Assembly (NCBI RefSeq): GCF_000017405.1
Contig: NC_009668.1
Location: forward strand, 956,001 to 1,020,000
DNA: 64,000 nucleotides
Source: Brucella anthropi ATCC 49188
Lineage (GTDB): Bacteria > Pseudomonadota > Alphaproteobacteria > Rhizobiales > Rhizobiaceae
Direction: 5' to 3'
Under the pieces are notes generated by a model. It ran no database searches, was not told where the DNA came from, and was given only the letters and a program-made list of their open reading frames with translations. Numbering within the stretch: the stretch's first letter is position 1; every line of letters begins with the position of its first letter. Positions 51,839 through 61,011 of this stretch are shown here, piece by piece. Both the position numbers and the translations under genes were made by a program.

Positions 51839-53397
51839 GCAGCTCCCGCCTCTCCTGAGATACCGCCCATCAAAAGACCGATCTTTTCCAGCGTTACATC
51901 GGCAATCGGCAGAGGATCGGAGAGCTGGCCATGATTCATCACGGCAATGCGGTCACTGATTTCAAGAAGCTCATCAAGGTCCTGACTGATGACGAGAACT
52001 GCGGAACCGGAGCGCGCAAGATCGACAAGTGCCTGCCGGATATGTGCTGCGGCACCGGCATCCACGCCCCATGTCGGCTGGTTCACAATCATGACCGATG
52101 GTGAGCGATCAAGCTCGCGCCCGATGATGAATTTCTGCAGGTTTCCGCCAGAAAGTGCAGATGCGGGCGGATTTTCAGCACTCTTGCGCACATCCATCCG
52201 TTCAATGATGCGTTTTGCAGCCGATCGAAGTGCGCTCTCTGCGATCAGCTTCATCTTGCCGCCACGCAGGAACATCTTTGCGTCGGTCTTGTATCGCGAC
52301 AAGAACAGATTGTCGGTCAGCGTCATGGTCGGAACAGCACCGTGACCAAGCCGCTCCTCCGGCACGAAAGCTGCCCCCATCATGCGGCGGTCGCTGATGC
52401 CGACCTTGCCTGCATCCTTCCCGCGAATGCGCACATTCGATGGATTTGACTGCAGCACTTCACCCGAAACAGCTTCGAAGAATTCACCTTGCCCGTTGCC
52501 TGCAACACCGGCAATGCCAACGACTTCGCCTGCGGCGACCGAGAGAGAAATATCTTTCAATGCCGTCGAAAATGGCCCACGCGGCGGTTGCGACAGTGAC
52601 TTGATTTCAAAAAGCGCTTCATTACCGACATCTACCGCCGCCGCGATGGGACTGCGTGCTACAACATTGATATCATTACCGACCATCATACGGGCGAGCG
52701 ACGCGGCGGTTTCCTTGCGCGGATCGCAATGCGCAACGACCTTGCCATGCCGCAACACGGTTGCGCGGTCACAGAGGCGTTTCACTTCCTCCAGACGATG
52801 GCTGATATAGAGGATCGACTTGCCTTCGGCTTTCAGGCGCTCCAGCGTTTCAAACAACTTGTCGGCTTCTTGCGGCGTCAGCACCGAAGTCGGCTCATCA
52901 AGGATGATGAGATCCGGCTCCTGAAGAAGACAGCGCACGATTTCGATACGCTGACGTTCGCCGACGGACAGATCACCAACATGGGCCTGCGGGTCGACCG
53001 GAAGACCGTAAGTCCTGCCAACCTCACGCGCACGCTTCGCAACGTCTGAAAGCGGTAGCGAACGGTCGAGCGACAAGGCAATGTTCTCAGCGGCAGTTAG
53101 TGAGTCGAACAGCGAAAAATGCTGAAAAACCATGCCTATGCCAAGTTTTCTTGCGGCGGCAGGTTCATCTATCGTGACAGGTTGCCCCTTCCAGACGATT
53201 TCGCCTTCAAGTGGCTGCAACGCGCCGAACAACATTTTCACAAAGGTTGATTTTCCGGCGCCGTTTTCACCCAGAAGCGCGTGAATTTCGCCTTCCCCGA
53301 TGGTGAGATCGACACCATCGCAGGCCCGCAGCTGACCAAATACTTTCGTGAGCCGGCGGACATCCAGAAGAGGCCGGTCGGTTAAAGGCGCTGTCAT
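51835..53397 (-). CDS. BMP/nucleoside-type ABC ATPase, two fused domains
   Basis: 520 residues with two nucleotide-binding halves. Half 1 is intact: GENGAGKST, LSVGERQR, LIILDEPTSVL. Half 2 is degenerate: its Walker A reads GVAGNGQGE and the Walker B reads MIVNQPTWGVD, while LSGGNLQK is kept. This asymmetry is normal for the RbsA/NupO-like family. First gene of the operon; about 110 bp precede it. Confidence 0.92.
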   Translation of the reverse strand: MTAPLTDRPLLDVRRLTKVFGQLRACDGVDLTIGEGEIHALLGENGAGKSTFVKMLFGALQPLEGEIVWKGQPVTIDEPAAARKLGIGMVFQHFSLFDSLTAAENIALSLDRSLPLSDVAKRAREVGRTYGLPVDPQAHVGDLSVGERQRIEIVRCLLQEPDLIILDEPTSVLTPQEADKLFETLERLKAEGKSILYISHRLEEVKRLCDRATVLRHGKVVAHCDPRKETAASLARMMVGNDINVVARSPIAAAVDVGNEALFEIKSLSQPPRGPFSTALKDISLSVAAGEVVGIAGVAGNGQGEFFEAVSGEVLQSNPSNVRIRGKDAGKVGISDRRMMGAAFVPEERLGHGAVPTMTLTDNLFLSRYKTDAKMFLRGGKMKLIAESALRSAAKRIIERMDVRKSAENPPASALSGGNLQKFIIGRELDRSPSVMIVNQPTWGVDAGAAAHIRQALVDLARSGSAVLVISQDLDELLEISDRIAVMNHGQLSDPLPIADVTLEKIGLLMGGISGEAGAA

Positions 53398-53507
53398 TGT
53401 TCCCCAAAATTATATTTTTGAGCGACCTTATCCAGCAACTCTGCTCTTGAAAAGCCCAAAAGCAAGCAGCGGTGGACATATACACACTGCTGCAATCATC
53501 AGCCTGA

Positions 53508-54485
53508 TCATGGAAGCAGAATGGTGGTTCCCGTCGTCTTGCGGGCTTCCAGATCCTCATGCGCCTTGCCCGCATCCTTGAGCGCATAGGTCTGGTTGAT
53601 CTCGATCTTGACGGCTCCGCTTCCGACCACGTCGAAAAGCTCTGCTGCAGTCTTTTCGAGGTCCGCCCGCTTGGCGATATAATTGAACAGCGTCGGACGC
53701 GTGGCAAAGAGCGAACCCTTCTGCGCCAGAATGCCGAGATCAAACGGCGGAATGACACCCGATGACTGGCCAAAGCAGGCAAACATGCCAAGCGGCTTCA
53801 ACACGTCGAGCGAACCCATATAGGTATCGCGCCCAACAGAATCATAGACAACGTCGACACCCGCTCCGCCCGTCAGTTCCTTCACCTTTTCGGCAAAATT
53901 CTCGGTGCGGTAATTGATGACATGGTCGTAGCCATGCTTTCTGGCCAGCGCGATCTTTTCTTCCGATCCCGCCGTGCCGATGACGGTGGCGCCAAGATGC
54001 TTCGCCCATTGTCCGGCAATCAAGCCTACACCACCGGCAGCGGCGTGAAACAGGATCGTCTGGCCCGGCTCCACCTTGAATGTACGCCGCAGAAGATATT
54101 GCGCCGTCATGCCTTTCAGCATCATGGAGGCGGCGGTTTTCAGATCGACATTATCCGGAACCTTGACCAGCCGGTCCGCTGGCAGAATGCGCTCGTCTGC
54201 ATAGGAGCCCGGTGTCGCCACATAGGCAACACGGTCACCGACACGAACACCCTCAACGCCCGGACCAACCGCAATGACTGTGCCCGCGCCTTCATTGCCA
54301 GGCGTGAAAGGCATCTGGGCTGCCTTGTAAAGCCCGGTGCGGAAATAAACGTCGATGAAGTTCAGACCGACGGCTTCATGGCGCACTTTTGCCTCGCCCG
54401 GACCGGGTTCGCCTATCTCGATCTGTTCATACTTCATGACTTCCGGCCCACCGGTCTGATGGACGCGAATGGCATTGATCATCAT
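53508..54485 (-). CDS. qor: NADPH:quinone oxidoreductase (Qor-like)
   Basis: 325 residues, MDR family without zinc ligands. Landmarks: HQTGGPEVMKYEQIEIGEPGPGEAKVRHEAVGLNFIDVYFRTG and the NADPH turn HAAAGGVGLIAGQWAKHLGA. Reduces quinones with NADPH. Two ATGs open the gene; the first overlaps the pcs stop as ATGA, so the pair is coupled. Confidence 0.9.
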   Translation of the reverse strand: MMINAIRVHQTGGPEVMKYEQIEIGEPGPGEAKVRHEAVGLNFIDVYFRTGLYKAAQMPFTPGNEGAGTVIAVGPGVEGVRVGDRVAYVATPGSYADERILPADRLVKVPDNVDLKTAASMMLKGMTAQYLLRRTFKVEPGQTILFHAAAGGVGLIAGQWAKHLGATVIGTAGSEEKIALARKHGYDHVINYRTENFAEKVKELTGGAGVDVVYDSVGRDTYMGSLDVLKPLGMFACFGQSSGVIPPFDLGILAQKGSLFATRPTLFNYIAKRADLEKTAAELFDVVGSGAVKIEINQTYALKDAGKAHEDLEARKTTGTTILLP

Positions 54486-55288
54486 GCTTCTCCACTCTTC
54501 TTTGCGGCAGCGGCTTCTTCAGCCGCGATGACGGTGGCAGTCCGCCCCAGTCCAGGGAAAAACTGCATGACAGCGCCGATGAAGTAGATGTAGAGGCCCG
54601 TCACGGATATGCCGACGCGGACCCACAACGGCGCGTCCAGAGTATAATAGAGCGCAGCCGCACCAAAGGCACACCAGAGCAGGAAAACCGTCAGATTAAG
54701 CGGCCGCAGGCGCACAACACGTACCGGATGCAGGAAATTGATCGGCAGGAACGACAGGATTGCCGACACGACAACGGTTGCAAAGGCGACCCACTCTCCC
54801 GGTTTGACTATGAAGAGTGTAAAGACAACCATGTTCCAGACGACCGGAAACCCCTTGAAGAAGTTCTCCTTGGTCTTCATGCCGGTATCGGCATAGTAGA
54901 TGGCGCTCGAGACCACGATGATAGCGCCGGAGATGAAGGACAGATAAGTCCCCATAAACCCGCTTTGATAAAGCGCGAAAGCCGGTATCAGAACATAGGT
55001 GACATAGTCGATGATGTTGTCGAGAAGCTCGCCAGACCAGTTCGGCAGAACATATTTGACTTCAAGCTTGCGCGCGATGGGGCCATCGATGCCGTCGACG
55101 AAAAGCGCCAGCCCCAGCCACCACCACATCGCCGTATAGCGCCCATCACTGGCCGCCACGATGGAAAGGAACGCCAGAAACGAACCCGATGCCGTCAGAA
55201 GATGAACCGAAAACGCCTTGGCTTGCGGCGCGGTGACTTTTTTGGCTTTGAGTTTTCCGGTCAGTTTGGTTTTCACGCCGTCCGCCAT
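54482..55288 (-). CDS. pcs: Phosphatidylcholine synthase (Pcs)
   Basis: 268 residues from the ATG at 55288; the frame is open further left but without family resemblance. The CDP-alcohol phosphotransferase motif is present as DGIDGPIAR followed by GELLDNIIDYVTYV. About eight hydrophobic helices. Pcs joins choline directly to CDP-diacylglycerol, the route described in Sinorhizobium and Brucella. The C-terminus is alanine- and glutamate-rich. It overlaps qor by 4 bp. Confidence 0.87.
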   Translation of the reverse strand: MADGVKTKLTGKLKAKKVTAPQAKAFSVHLLTASGSFLAFLSIVAASDGRYTAMWWWLGLALFVDGIDGPIARKLEVKYVLPNWSGELLDNIIDYVTYVLIPAFALYQSGFMGTYLSFISGAIIVVSSAIYYADTGMKTKENFFKGFPVVWNMVVFTLFIVKPGEWVAFATVVVSAILSFLPINFLHPVRVVRLRPLNLTVFLLWCAFGAAALYYTLDAPLWVRVGISVTGLYIYFIGAVMQFFPGLGRTATVIAAEEAAAAKKSGEA

Positions 55289-55638
55289 TTCAGTTTGTCG
55301 CCGCGCATATCCCGCCGAAGATAATCCCCAAGGCAGCGAGTACATTTCATCAAACGGGGAACGCGTACACCAAACAAACTGACGTCCCCAACCCTCAAGA
55401 TCGTTGAATAGCTTCTCCCCCAGGAAAAGCCATGATCCTGCAGCAGCTTTCCCTGAATAAGCACAAAAGAGCAAGTAAGGCGTGAGGCAAATCCGCCATA
55501 ATCCCACGGAAGAATGGTCTTTTGCCTGCAATTCGGTTTAAGTGCAGCTCAAACGCATCCGTCTGGAATCATCAGACAATGCGATATGCATAGCGAACGG
55601 TCACGAGGTCTGCACTGTCGGACCAGGGATGAAACACG
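55289..55638. other. Divergent promoter region, pcs / UbiH-like gene
   Basis: 350 bp without a supported gene. One small dyad is visible, GTCTG-N7-CAGAC (55561-55577). Promoters for both directions should lie here, but no strong -35/-10 pair can be assigned with confidence. Confidence 0.45.
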
Positions 55639-56883
55639 ATGAACGATCTTGTTGTGAACAAGCCTCTCACTGACATTGTCATCAGCGGCAGCGGGCCTGC
55701 CGGGATGATGGCAGCGCTGGCGCTTGGCGCAAAAGGCTATCGCACCGTGTTGCTTGGACCGGAGACCGATAAGGGTGACCGCCGCACCACCGCACTCATG
55801 ATGCCTGCCATCAGACTACTGGAGGGACTGGACGTCTGGTCGGATATCGAGCCGGAAGCAGCCCCCCTCGCTTCCATGCGCATTATAGACGCCACGCGAC
55901 GGCTCGTGAGAAGCCCTGTCGTCACCTTCCGTGCGGGCGAAATTGATGAGACTGCGTTCGGCTACAATATCCCCAATGCCGTTTTGAACGAGAAGCTGGC
56001 TGACGCCGTTTCCCGCAATCCGAGTATCCAGCGCATCAATGCCTCTGTTATCGAATACCGTCACAATGGCGACCACGTAACCATCACGCTTTCAGGTGGC
56101 GACACATTGCATACGCGGCTGGTCGTGGCAGCTGACGGGCGCAATTCGATGGCCCGCGAAGCGGCAGGCATCCGCACACGCCGCTGGAGCTATCCGCAAA
56201 CAGCCGTCGTGCTTTCCTTCTCGCATAGCGTCGACCACGAGAATATTTCGACGGAGTTCCACACCGAAGAAGGCCCTTTCACTCAAGTGCCGTTGAAAGG
56301 CAAACGCTCAAGCCTCGTCTGGGTGGTCAATCCCGGTCGCGCCGAAACGCTGCTTGCGCTTGACGAAGCCACGCTCGCTCAGTGCATCGAAGACATGATG
56401 CAGTCCATGCTGGGCAAGATTAACCTCGAGATCAAGCCGCAAGCCTGGCCCCTTTCCGGCCTCGTGCCCCATGTCTTTGCGGCCAAGCGCACGATCCTGA
56501 TTGGTGAAGCCGCACATGTGTTTCCACCGATTGGCGCACAAGGCCTCAATCTGGGTTCCCGCGATGTCGAAACGCTGGTCAAGGCTATCGAAAGCGATCC
56601 TGTCGACCCGGGCTCAAATCGGGTCATTCGCGCCTATGACCGCGCAAGACGTCCGGATATTCTAGCCCGTACCGGCTCTGTCGATGCGCTCAATCGTTCG
56701 CTTCTCTCCGGCATGCTTCCGGCGCAGATCGTGCGTGGAGTGGGATTGGAAATGCTCCGCTCATTCGCACCGCTGCGCGCATTCTTCATGCGTGAGGGGC
56801 TTCGTCCTGGCAGCGGTTTCTCGCATCTGCTACCGAAACTGCCAAGCCTTCCACACCGAAGCGACGGCAAACGTTCCGGCTAA
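55639..56883 (+). CDS. UbiH/UbiF-family FAD-dependent hydroxylase
   Basis: 414 residues. FAD turn GSGPAGMMAALALG near 17-30, the middle motif VVAADGRNSMAREAAG, and the second FAD motif ILIGEAAHVFPPIGAQGLNLGSRD. This family hydroxylates the ring of ubiquinone precursors; which carbon cannot be told. Single gene, divergent from pcs. Confidence 0.88.
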   Translation: MNDLVVNKPLTDIVISGSGPAGMMAALALGAKGYRTVLLGPETDKGDRRTTALMMPAIRLLEGLDVWSDIEPEAAPLASMRIIDATRRLVRSPVVTFRAGEIDETAFGYNIPNAVLNEKLADAVSRNPSIQRINASVIEYRHNGDHVTITLSGGDTLHTRLVVAADGRNSMAREAAGIRTRRWSYPQTAVVLSFSHSVDHENISTEFHTEEGPFTQVPLKGKRSSLVWVVNPGRAETLLALDEATLAQCIEDMMQSMLGKINLEIKPQAWPLSGLVPHVFAAKRTILIGEAAHVFPPIGAQGLNLGSRDVETLVKAIESDPVDPGSNRVIRAYDRARRPDILARTGSVDALNRSLLSGMLPAQIVRGVGLEMLRSFAPLRAFFMREGLRPGSGFSHLLPKLPSLPHRSDGKRSG

Positions 56884-56975
56884 CTTGATTTTCGGACCAT
56901 CCGAGACATCGAACAGACAGAATTGCCGGTTACCGCCGACTTTAATTTGTCACGCGGTGAACTACATAGTGTTGC

Positions 56976-57314
56976 ATGGGTATGACACAGATAAAGCACG
57001 CGAAATTTCAGATCGGTCAGGTCGTCAAACACCGGCTATTCCCCTTCCGCGGGGTTATCTTTGACGTAGACCCCGAATTTGCAAATACGGAGGAATGGTA
57101 TGAGTCCATTCCGGAAGAAGCGCGCCCGCATCGCGACCAGCCGTTTTACCATCTGCTCGCGGAAAACGCGGAATCCGAATATGTCGCCTATGTATCGGAG
57201 CAGAACCTGGTGCCGGATTTAAGCGGCGAGCCTTTGCGCCATCCTCAGATCGAGGAGATGTTTGATCGACAGGACAATGGTTCCTATCGCGTAAAGTCGC
57301 AACATTCTAACTAA
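56976..57314 (+). CDS. hspQ: HspQ (YccV-like hemimethylated-DNA-binding family)
   Basis: 112 residues. The whole YccV/HspQ domain is present: KFQIGQVVKHRLFPFRGVIFDVDPEF, then WYESIPEEARPHRDQPFYHLLAE and AYVSEQNLVPDLSGEP. HspQ is a heat-shock protein that aids Lon-dependent degradation in enterobacteria. ATG at 56976 or, two codons on, 56982. Followed by a strong terminator. Confidence 0.9.
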   Translation: MGMTQIKHAKFQIGQVVKHRLFPFRGVIFDVDPEFANTEEWYESIPEEARPHRDQPFYHLLAENAESEYVAYVSEQNLVPDLSGEPLRHPQIEEMFDRQDNGSYRVKSQHSN

Positions 57315-57346
57315 TATAGCACTATCTTCTAAAGTGATGGTTCAAA

Positions 57347-57375
57347 AAAAGGGGCGCTCAAAGCGCCCCTTTTTC
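57347..57375. terminator. Bidirectional terminator, hspQ / ialB
   Basis: AAAAGGGGCGCT (57347-57358) and AGCGCCCCTTTT (57362-57373) form a perfect 12-bp stem with a CAA loop between convergent genes. Confidence 0.9.
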
Positions 57376-57399
57376 ATAACACACTGGACAGACAGCAGC

Positions 57400-58017
57400 T
57401 TAGTTGGCTGCGCCCTTTGCCTTGTCCTGTTCAGCCTTCATCTTGGCTTCGAAATCCTTCTGGCGCTTCTGGACAGCGTCCTGAAGTTCCTTCTGGCGTT
57501 CTTCCAGTTCCGACTGCTTGAGAGCCGGGCCGGTCAGAGCGCCAGAGAAGCCGGTGAGTGCAACCGGAATCGGGTTCGGCTTGTTCTGATAGTTGACCGA
57601 AGTCAGGGTCAGCTTGCCGCCCTTCTTGAGCGCATTAATGAGATCGTCGGTCAGCGGAGCTTCTGCGATGCAGCGATCCGGGAAGCAGATGCCGTATTCA
57701 AGCTTGACCGGCTTGTTGTTGTCGATCTGGAGGCCGACGCCGGCAGGAATCAGACGACCAATAGGAACGGTCACCTGAAAGATCTTGCGGTTGATCTTGC
57801 CCTTGATCTCGATGAGGTTGACGGCGGTCAGGAGCTGGCCGGAATCTGCAGTGACGATGTTCTGCGTGTTGCAGATGTCATTGTCTTCCTGCTTCGAGCA
57901 AACCTTGAACCAGCCCTGTGGCGGCTGCTGTGCCGATGCAGGCATCGTCGCGGAGGCAAGCAGGGCGAACGCGCCAGCAATGGCAGATGCGGCAGCGATT
58001 GTCTTAGTGCTGGACAT
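57400..58017 (-). CDS. Invasion-associated locus B (IalB) family protein
   Basis: 205 residues from the ATG at 58017; a TTG two codons upstream (58023) is possible. Signal peptide ends TMPASAQQ. IalB pattern: GWFKVCSKQEDNDICNTQN, LEYGICFPDRCIAEAPL, with four conserved cysteines likely in two disulfides. The C-terminal 50 residues are a charged helix, LKQSELEERQKELQDAVQKR, likely a coiled coil. IalB proteins are periplasmic or surface; in Bartonella IalB supports erythrocyte invasion. No operon partner. Confidence 0.85.
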   Translation of the reverse strand: MSSTKTIAAASAIAGAFALLASATMPASAQQPPQGWFKVCSKQEDNDICNTQNIVTADSGQLLTAVNLIEIKGKINRKIFQVTVPIGRLIPAGVGLQIDNNKPVKLEYGICFPDRCIAEAPLTDDLINALKKGGKLTLTSVNYQNKPNPIPVALTGFSGALTGPALKQSELEERQKELQDAVQKRQKDFEAKMKAEQDKAKGAAN

Positions 58018-58367
58018 GATCAACAGGTTCCTTTCAACGCTCTGATCTATAGTTCCCGTTCTGTATTATAAGTCAGCGATAGACCGTCACTGGTTTTAAA
58101 ATGCGGCAACAGCGTGACCTTGGGGATTTTAGCCCCCATCCGGACCCTTGCGGGCCCCAATCCGGAGCCGTGTTACAACGACTAGGGGTATGAATCCAGA
58201 TGAGTTTCGACATTCCATGCCCGGAATCCGCCAAAATCTTTATTTTAGCCCCTACTGTCGCGTGACGGACACGCCCTAATTCCGCACTTAATGTACGATC
58301 ATGCTAGTTTTCGGTTCCGAATCGACGCTTCCCGGCGGCGACCATCAAACTTATTTACAATGGACGA
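58018..58367. other. Divergent region, ialB / YejA-like gene
   Basis: 350 bp without a supported gene. An 11-nt direct repeat, ATTTTAGCCCC, occurs at 58126-58136 and 58242-58252; the first copy is preceded by GGGG and can form a small hairpin. Both gene promoters should lie here. No assignment is made. Confidence 0.45.
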
Positions 58368-60218
58368 TTGAAGTTGAACGGATTGATTGCCTTTCTCCGC
58401 AAAGTGGTTCTTGCGAGCCTTACCGGAGCTGTCGTCGGCGTGCTGCCGGCGCAGGCGATAGCCGAAGCACAGCCGGACTATGCGCTCTCCATGCATGGAG
58501 ATGTGGCGCTGCCGGCTGACTTCACCCATTTCCCCTATGCAAATGCCGACGCCCCGAAGGGCGGCGCCATCACAATGGGCGTTGTCGGCACTTTCGACAG
58601 TCTCAACCCATTTGTTCTGAAAAGCATGCGTACGACAGCGCGCGGCCTGTTCGGGGATGTCGACCTCGGAAATCTGGTTTACGAAACGCTCATGCAGCGC
58701 TCGCGGGACGAACCCTTTACCCTTTACGGCCTGCTTGCTGAAAAGGTTGCGGTTGACCCGCACCGCAAATGGGTCGAATTCACCCTGAACCCGAAAGCGA
58801 AATGGTCGGACGACCAGCCGGTGACGGTGGACGACGTTCTCTTCACCTATGACATTCTGACGGAAAAGGGACGCCCTCCCTACAACAACCGGATGAGTCG
58901 GGTCGAGAAGATCGAAAAGACGGGGGAGCGCTCTGTTCGCTTCACCTTCAACGACAAGTCGGATCGCGAATTTCCGATGCTGATTGCCTCATCGATGCCG
59001 GTGCTGCCAAAGCACGCCATTGATCGCGAAACCTTCGGCAATTCATCCCTGAAACCACCTGTCGGCAGCGGCCCGTATCTCGTTTTCGGCGTGCAGCCCG
59101 GCCAGCGTATTATCTACAAGCGCAACCCTGACTACTGGGGCAAGAATCTGCCGTCGCAGCGCGGTCTCAACAACTTCGATACGTTGACGATTGAATATTA
59201 CCGAAACGAGACGTCCCTGTTTGAGTCTTTCAAGAAGGGGCTGCTGGATGTCTTCATCGAAGCAAACCCGACTCGATGGGAGAAGCTTTATGATTTCCCG
59301 GCTGTAAAACAGGGCCGTGTCATCAAGGACAGCTTTGAAAAAGGCACGCCAGCCAACATGTTCGGCTTCGTGTTCAACACGCGCCGTCCGATTTTCGCCG
59401 ACCGTCGTGTCCGGCAGGCTCTGGGGCTGCTCTTCGACTTCGAATGGGCTAACCGCAACCTTTTCGCCGATCAGTATCGCCGCACGCAGAGTTTTTGGGA
59501 AGGATCGGAGCTTTCCTCCGTCGGCAAGCCTGCCGATGACCGCGAGAAGCAGTTGCTGAAACCATTCCCCGAAGCCGTTCGCGACGATGTCATGAATGGT
59601 ACATGGCATCCGCCCGTAACGGACGGCAGCGGTCATGACCGCACGCCTGCAAAGAAAGCCTACGATCTCCTGACTGACGCGGGTTTTCAGTTTGAACACG
59701 GCCTCGCCGTTGATCCCTCTGGCAAGCCGCTTAAATTTGAGATCATGACGCGCTCGCCCGACGAGGAAAAAGTTGCGTTGGCTTACAAGCGCAATCTCGC
59801 GCGACTGGGCATCACAATCGAAATACGCACTGTGGACGACGCCCAATATCAGCAGCGCCTCCAGACATTCGACTACGACATGATTCTCGGAGCGTTGACC
59901 GGATCGCTTTCGCCCGGCAACGAACAATGGATGCGCTGGGGCGCAGCCTCGCGTGACGTTCAGGGAAGTTTCAACTATCCGGGCGTTGCTGATCCGGCAG
60001 TAGATGCGATGATTGAAGCACTGCTGGCAGCCAGAAGCCGCGCCGATTTCGTGAGTGCGGTCCGCGCCCTTGATCGTGTGCTTATCTCCGGGGATTACTA
60101 CATTCCGCTTTACCACCTGCCCTATCAGTGGGTAGCGCGCTGGGATCGCATCGAGCATCCAAAGAAGACTTCGCTCTATGGTTATCAACTACCAACCTGG
60201 TGGCGCGCAAAGCCATGA
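58368..60218 (+). CDS. YejA-like peptide ABC transporter binding protein (stand-alone)
   Basis: 616 residues, SBP family 5. The mature start ALSMHGDVALPADFTHFPYANADAPKGG and later ANPTRWEKLYDFPAV, GFVFNTRRPIFADRRVRQAL match the YejA branch (antimicrobial-peptide and microcin C uptake) rather than OppA. Start chosen at TTG 58368; a 3-codon frame ATG-GAC-GAT-TGA (58360-58371) overlaps it. The signal peptide VVLASLTGAVVGVLPAQAIAE follows. No yejBEF genes are adjacent, so the permease must be elsewhere. Confidence 0.83.
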   Translation: MKLNGLIAFLRKVVLASLTGAVVGVLPAQAIAEAQPDYALSMHGDVALPADFTHFPYANADAPKGGAITMGVVGTFDSLNPFVLKSMRTTARGLFGDVDLGNLVYETLMQRSRDEPFTLYGLLAEKVAVDPHRKWVEFTLNPKAKWSDDQPVTVDDVLFTYDILTEKGRPPYNNRMSRVEKIEKTGERSVRFTFNDKSDREFPMLIASSMPVLPKHAIDRETFGNSSLKPPVGSGPYLVFGVQPGQRIIYKRNPDYWGKNLPSQRGLNNFDTLTIEYYRNETSLFESFKKGLLDVFIEANPTRWEKLYDFPAVKQGRVIKDSFEKGTPANMFGFVFNTRRPIFADRRVRQALGLLFDFEWANRNLFADQYRRTQSFWEGSELSSVGKPADDREKQLLKPFPEAVRDDVMNGTWHPPVTDGSGHDRTPAKKAYDLLTDAGFQFEHGLAVDPSGKPLKFEIMTRSPDEEKVALAYKRNLARLGITIEIRTVDDAQYQQRLQTFDYDMILGALTGSLSPGNEQWMRWGAASRDVQGSFNYPGVADPAVDAMIEALLAARSRADFVSAVRALDRVLISGDYYIPLYHLPYQWVARWDRIEHPKKTSLYGYQLPTWWRAKP

Positions 60219-60318
60219 TCGGGCTTTAACGTTGATGTAATTCGCCCTACATGCACCCAATATATGATGAGTATTCAACCGGAGGCCGCGCCTCTGGTTC
60301 CCGTATGGAGACACTGCC

Positions 60319-60993
60319 ATGGCCACCAGAAAGATAACTATCGATGTCGTGTCCGACGTCGTCTGCCCTTGGTGCTTTCTGGGGCGCAAGCGCCTTGAGG
60401 CGGCACTTGCCATGGTGCCGGATGTGGAGGCCGAAGTGCGCTGGCGTCCCTTTCAGCTCGACCCTACCCTGCCTCCGCAGGGAAAGGATCGCCAGACCTA
60501 CATGCGCGACAAATTCGGCACCGGCGGAAAGATTGATGACATCCACAAGCAGCTGACCCAGCTTGGTGAGGAAAACGGCATTGTCTTCGATTTCGATGCC
60601 ATCGCCCGCGCGCCAAATACTCTGGACGCACATCGCGTCATCCATTGGGCAGCACAGGCTGCACCCGATACACAGGACCGGATGGTCGGCATGTTGTTCT
60701 CGCTCTATTTCGAGCAGGGACAGGATATCGGCGACCACGAAGTGCTGGTTGATGCTGCGGCAAGCGTCGGCATGGATGCCGAAGTGGTCGCCCGGCTCCT
60801 GCAAAGTGAGGCAGACAAGGCAACGATTCGTGAGGAGATCGATACCGCCAGCCGCATCGGCGTGCGCGGCGTACCATGCTTCATCATCGATCAGAAATAT
60901 GCCGTCATGGGCGCTCAGACGGCAGATGTCCTTGCTGACGCTATTCGCCAGACGGCTGAAGGCTTTGAGCCGGGGATTTCTGAAGATCGCTAA
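60319..60993 (+). CDS. DsbA-family oxidoreductase, FrnE-like
   Basis: 224 residues without a signal peptide. The thioredoxin-fold active site is VVCPWCFLGRKRLE (Cys16, Cys19), followed by the helical insertion of FrnE/2-hydroxychromene isomerase-like proteins (VRWRPFQLDPTLPPQG) and the cis-Pro loop RGVPCFIID. Cytoplasmic disulfide isomerase activity is known for FrnE of Deinococcus. It converges on mfd with 18 bp between stops. Confidence 0.87.
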   Translation: MATRKITIDVVSDVVCPWCFLGRKRLEAALAMVPDVEAEVRWRPFQLDPTLPPQGKDRQTYMRDKFGTGGKIDDIHKQLTQLGEENGIVFDFDAIARAPNTLDAHRVIHWAAQAAPDTQDRMVGMLFSLYFEQGQDIGDHEVLVDAAASVGMDAEVVARLLQSEADKATIREEIDTASRIGVRGVPCFIIDQKYAVMGAQTADVLADAIRQTAEGFEPGISEDR

Positions 60994-61011
60994 AAGACGC
61001 GAAGCGGCGGG

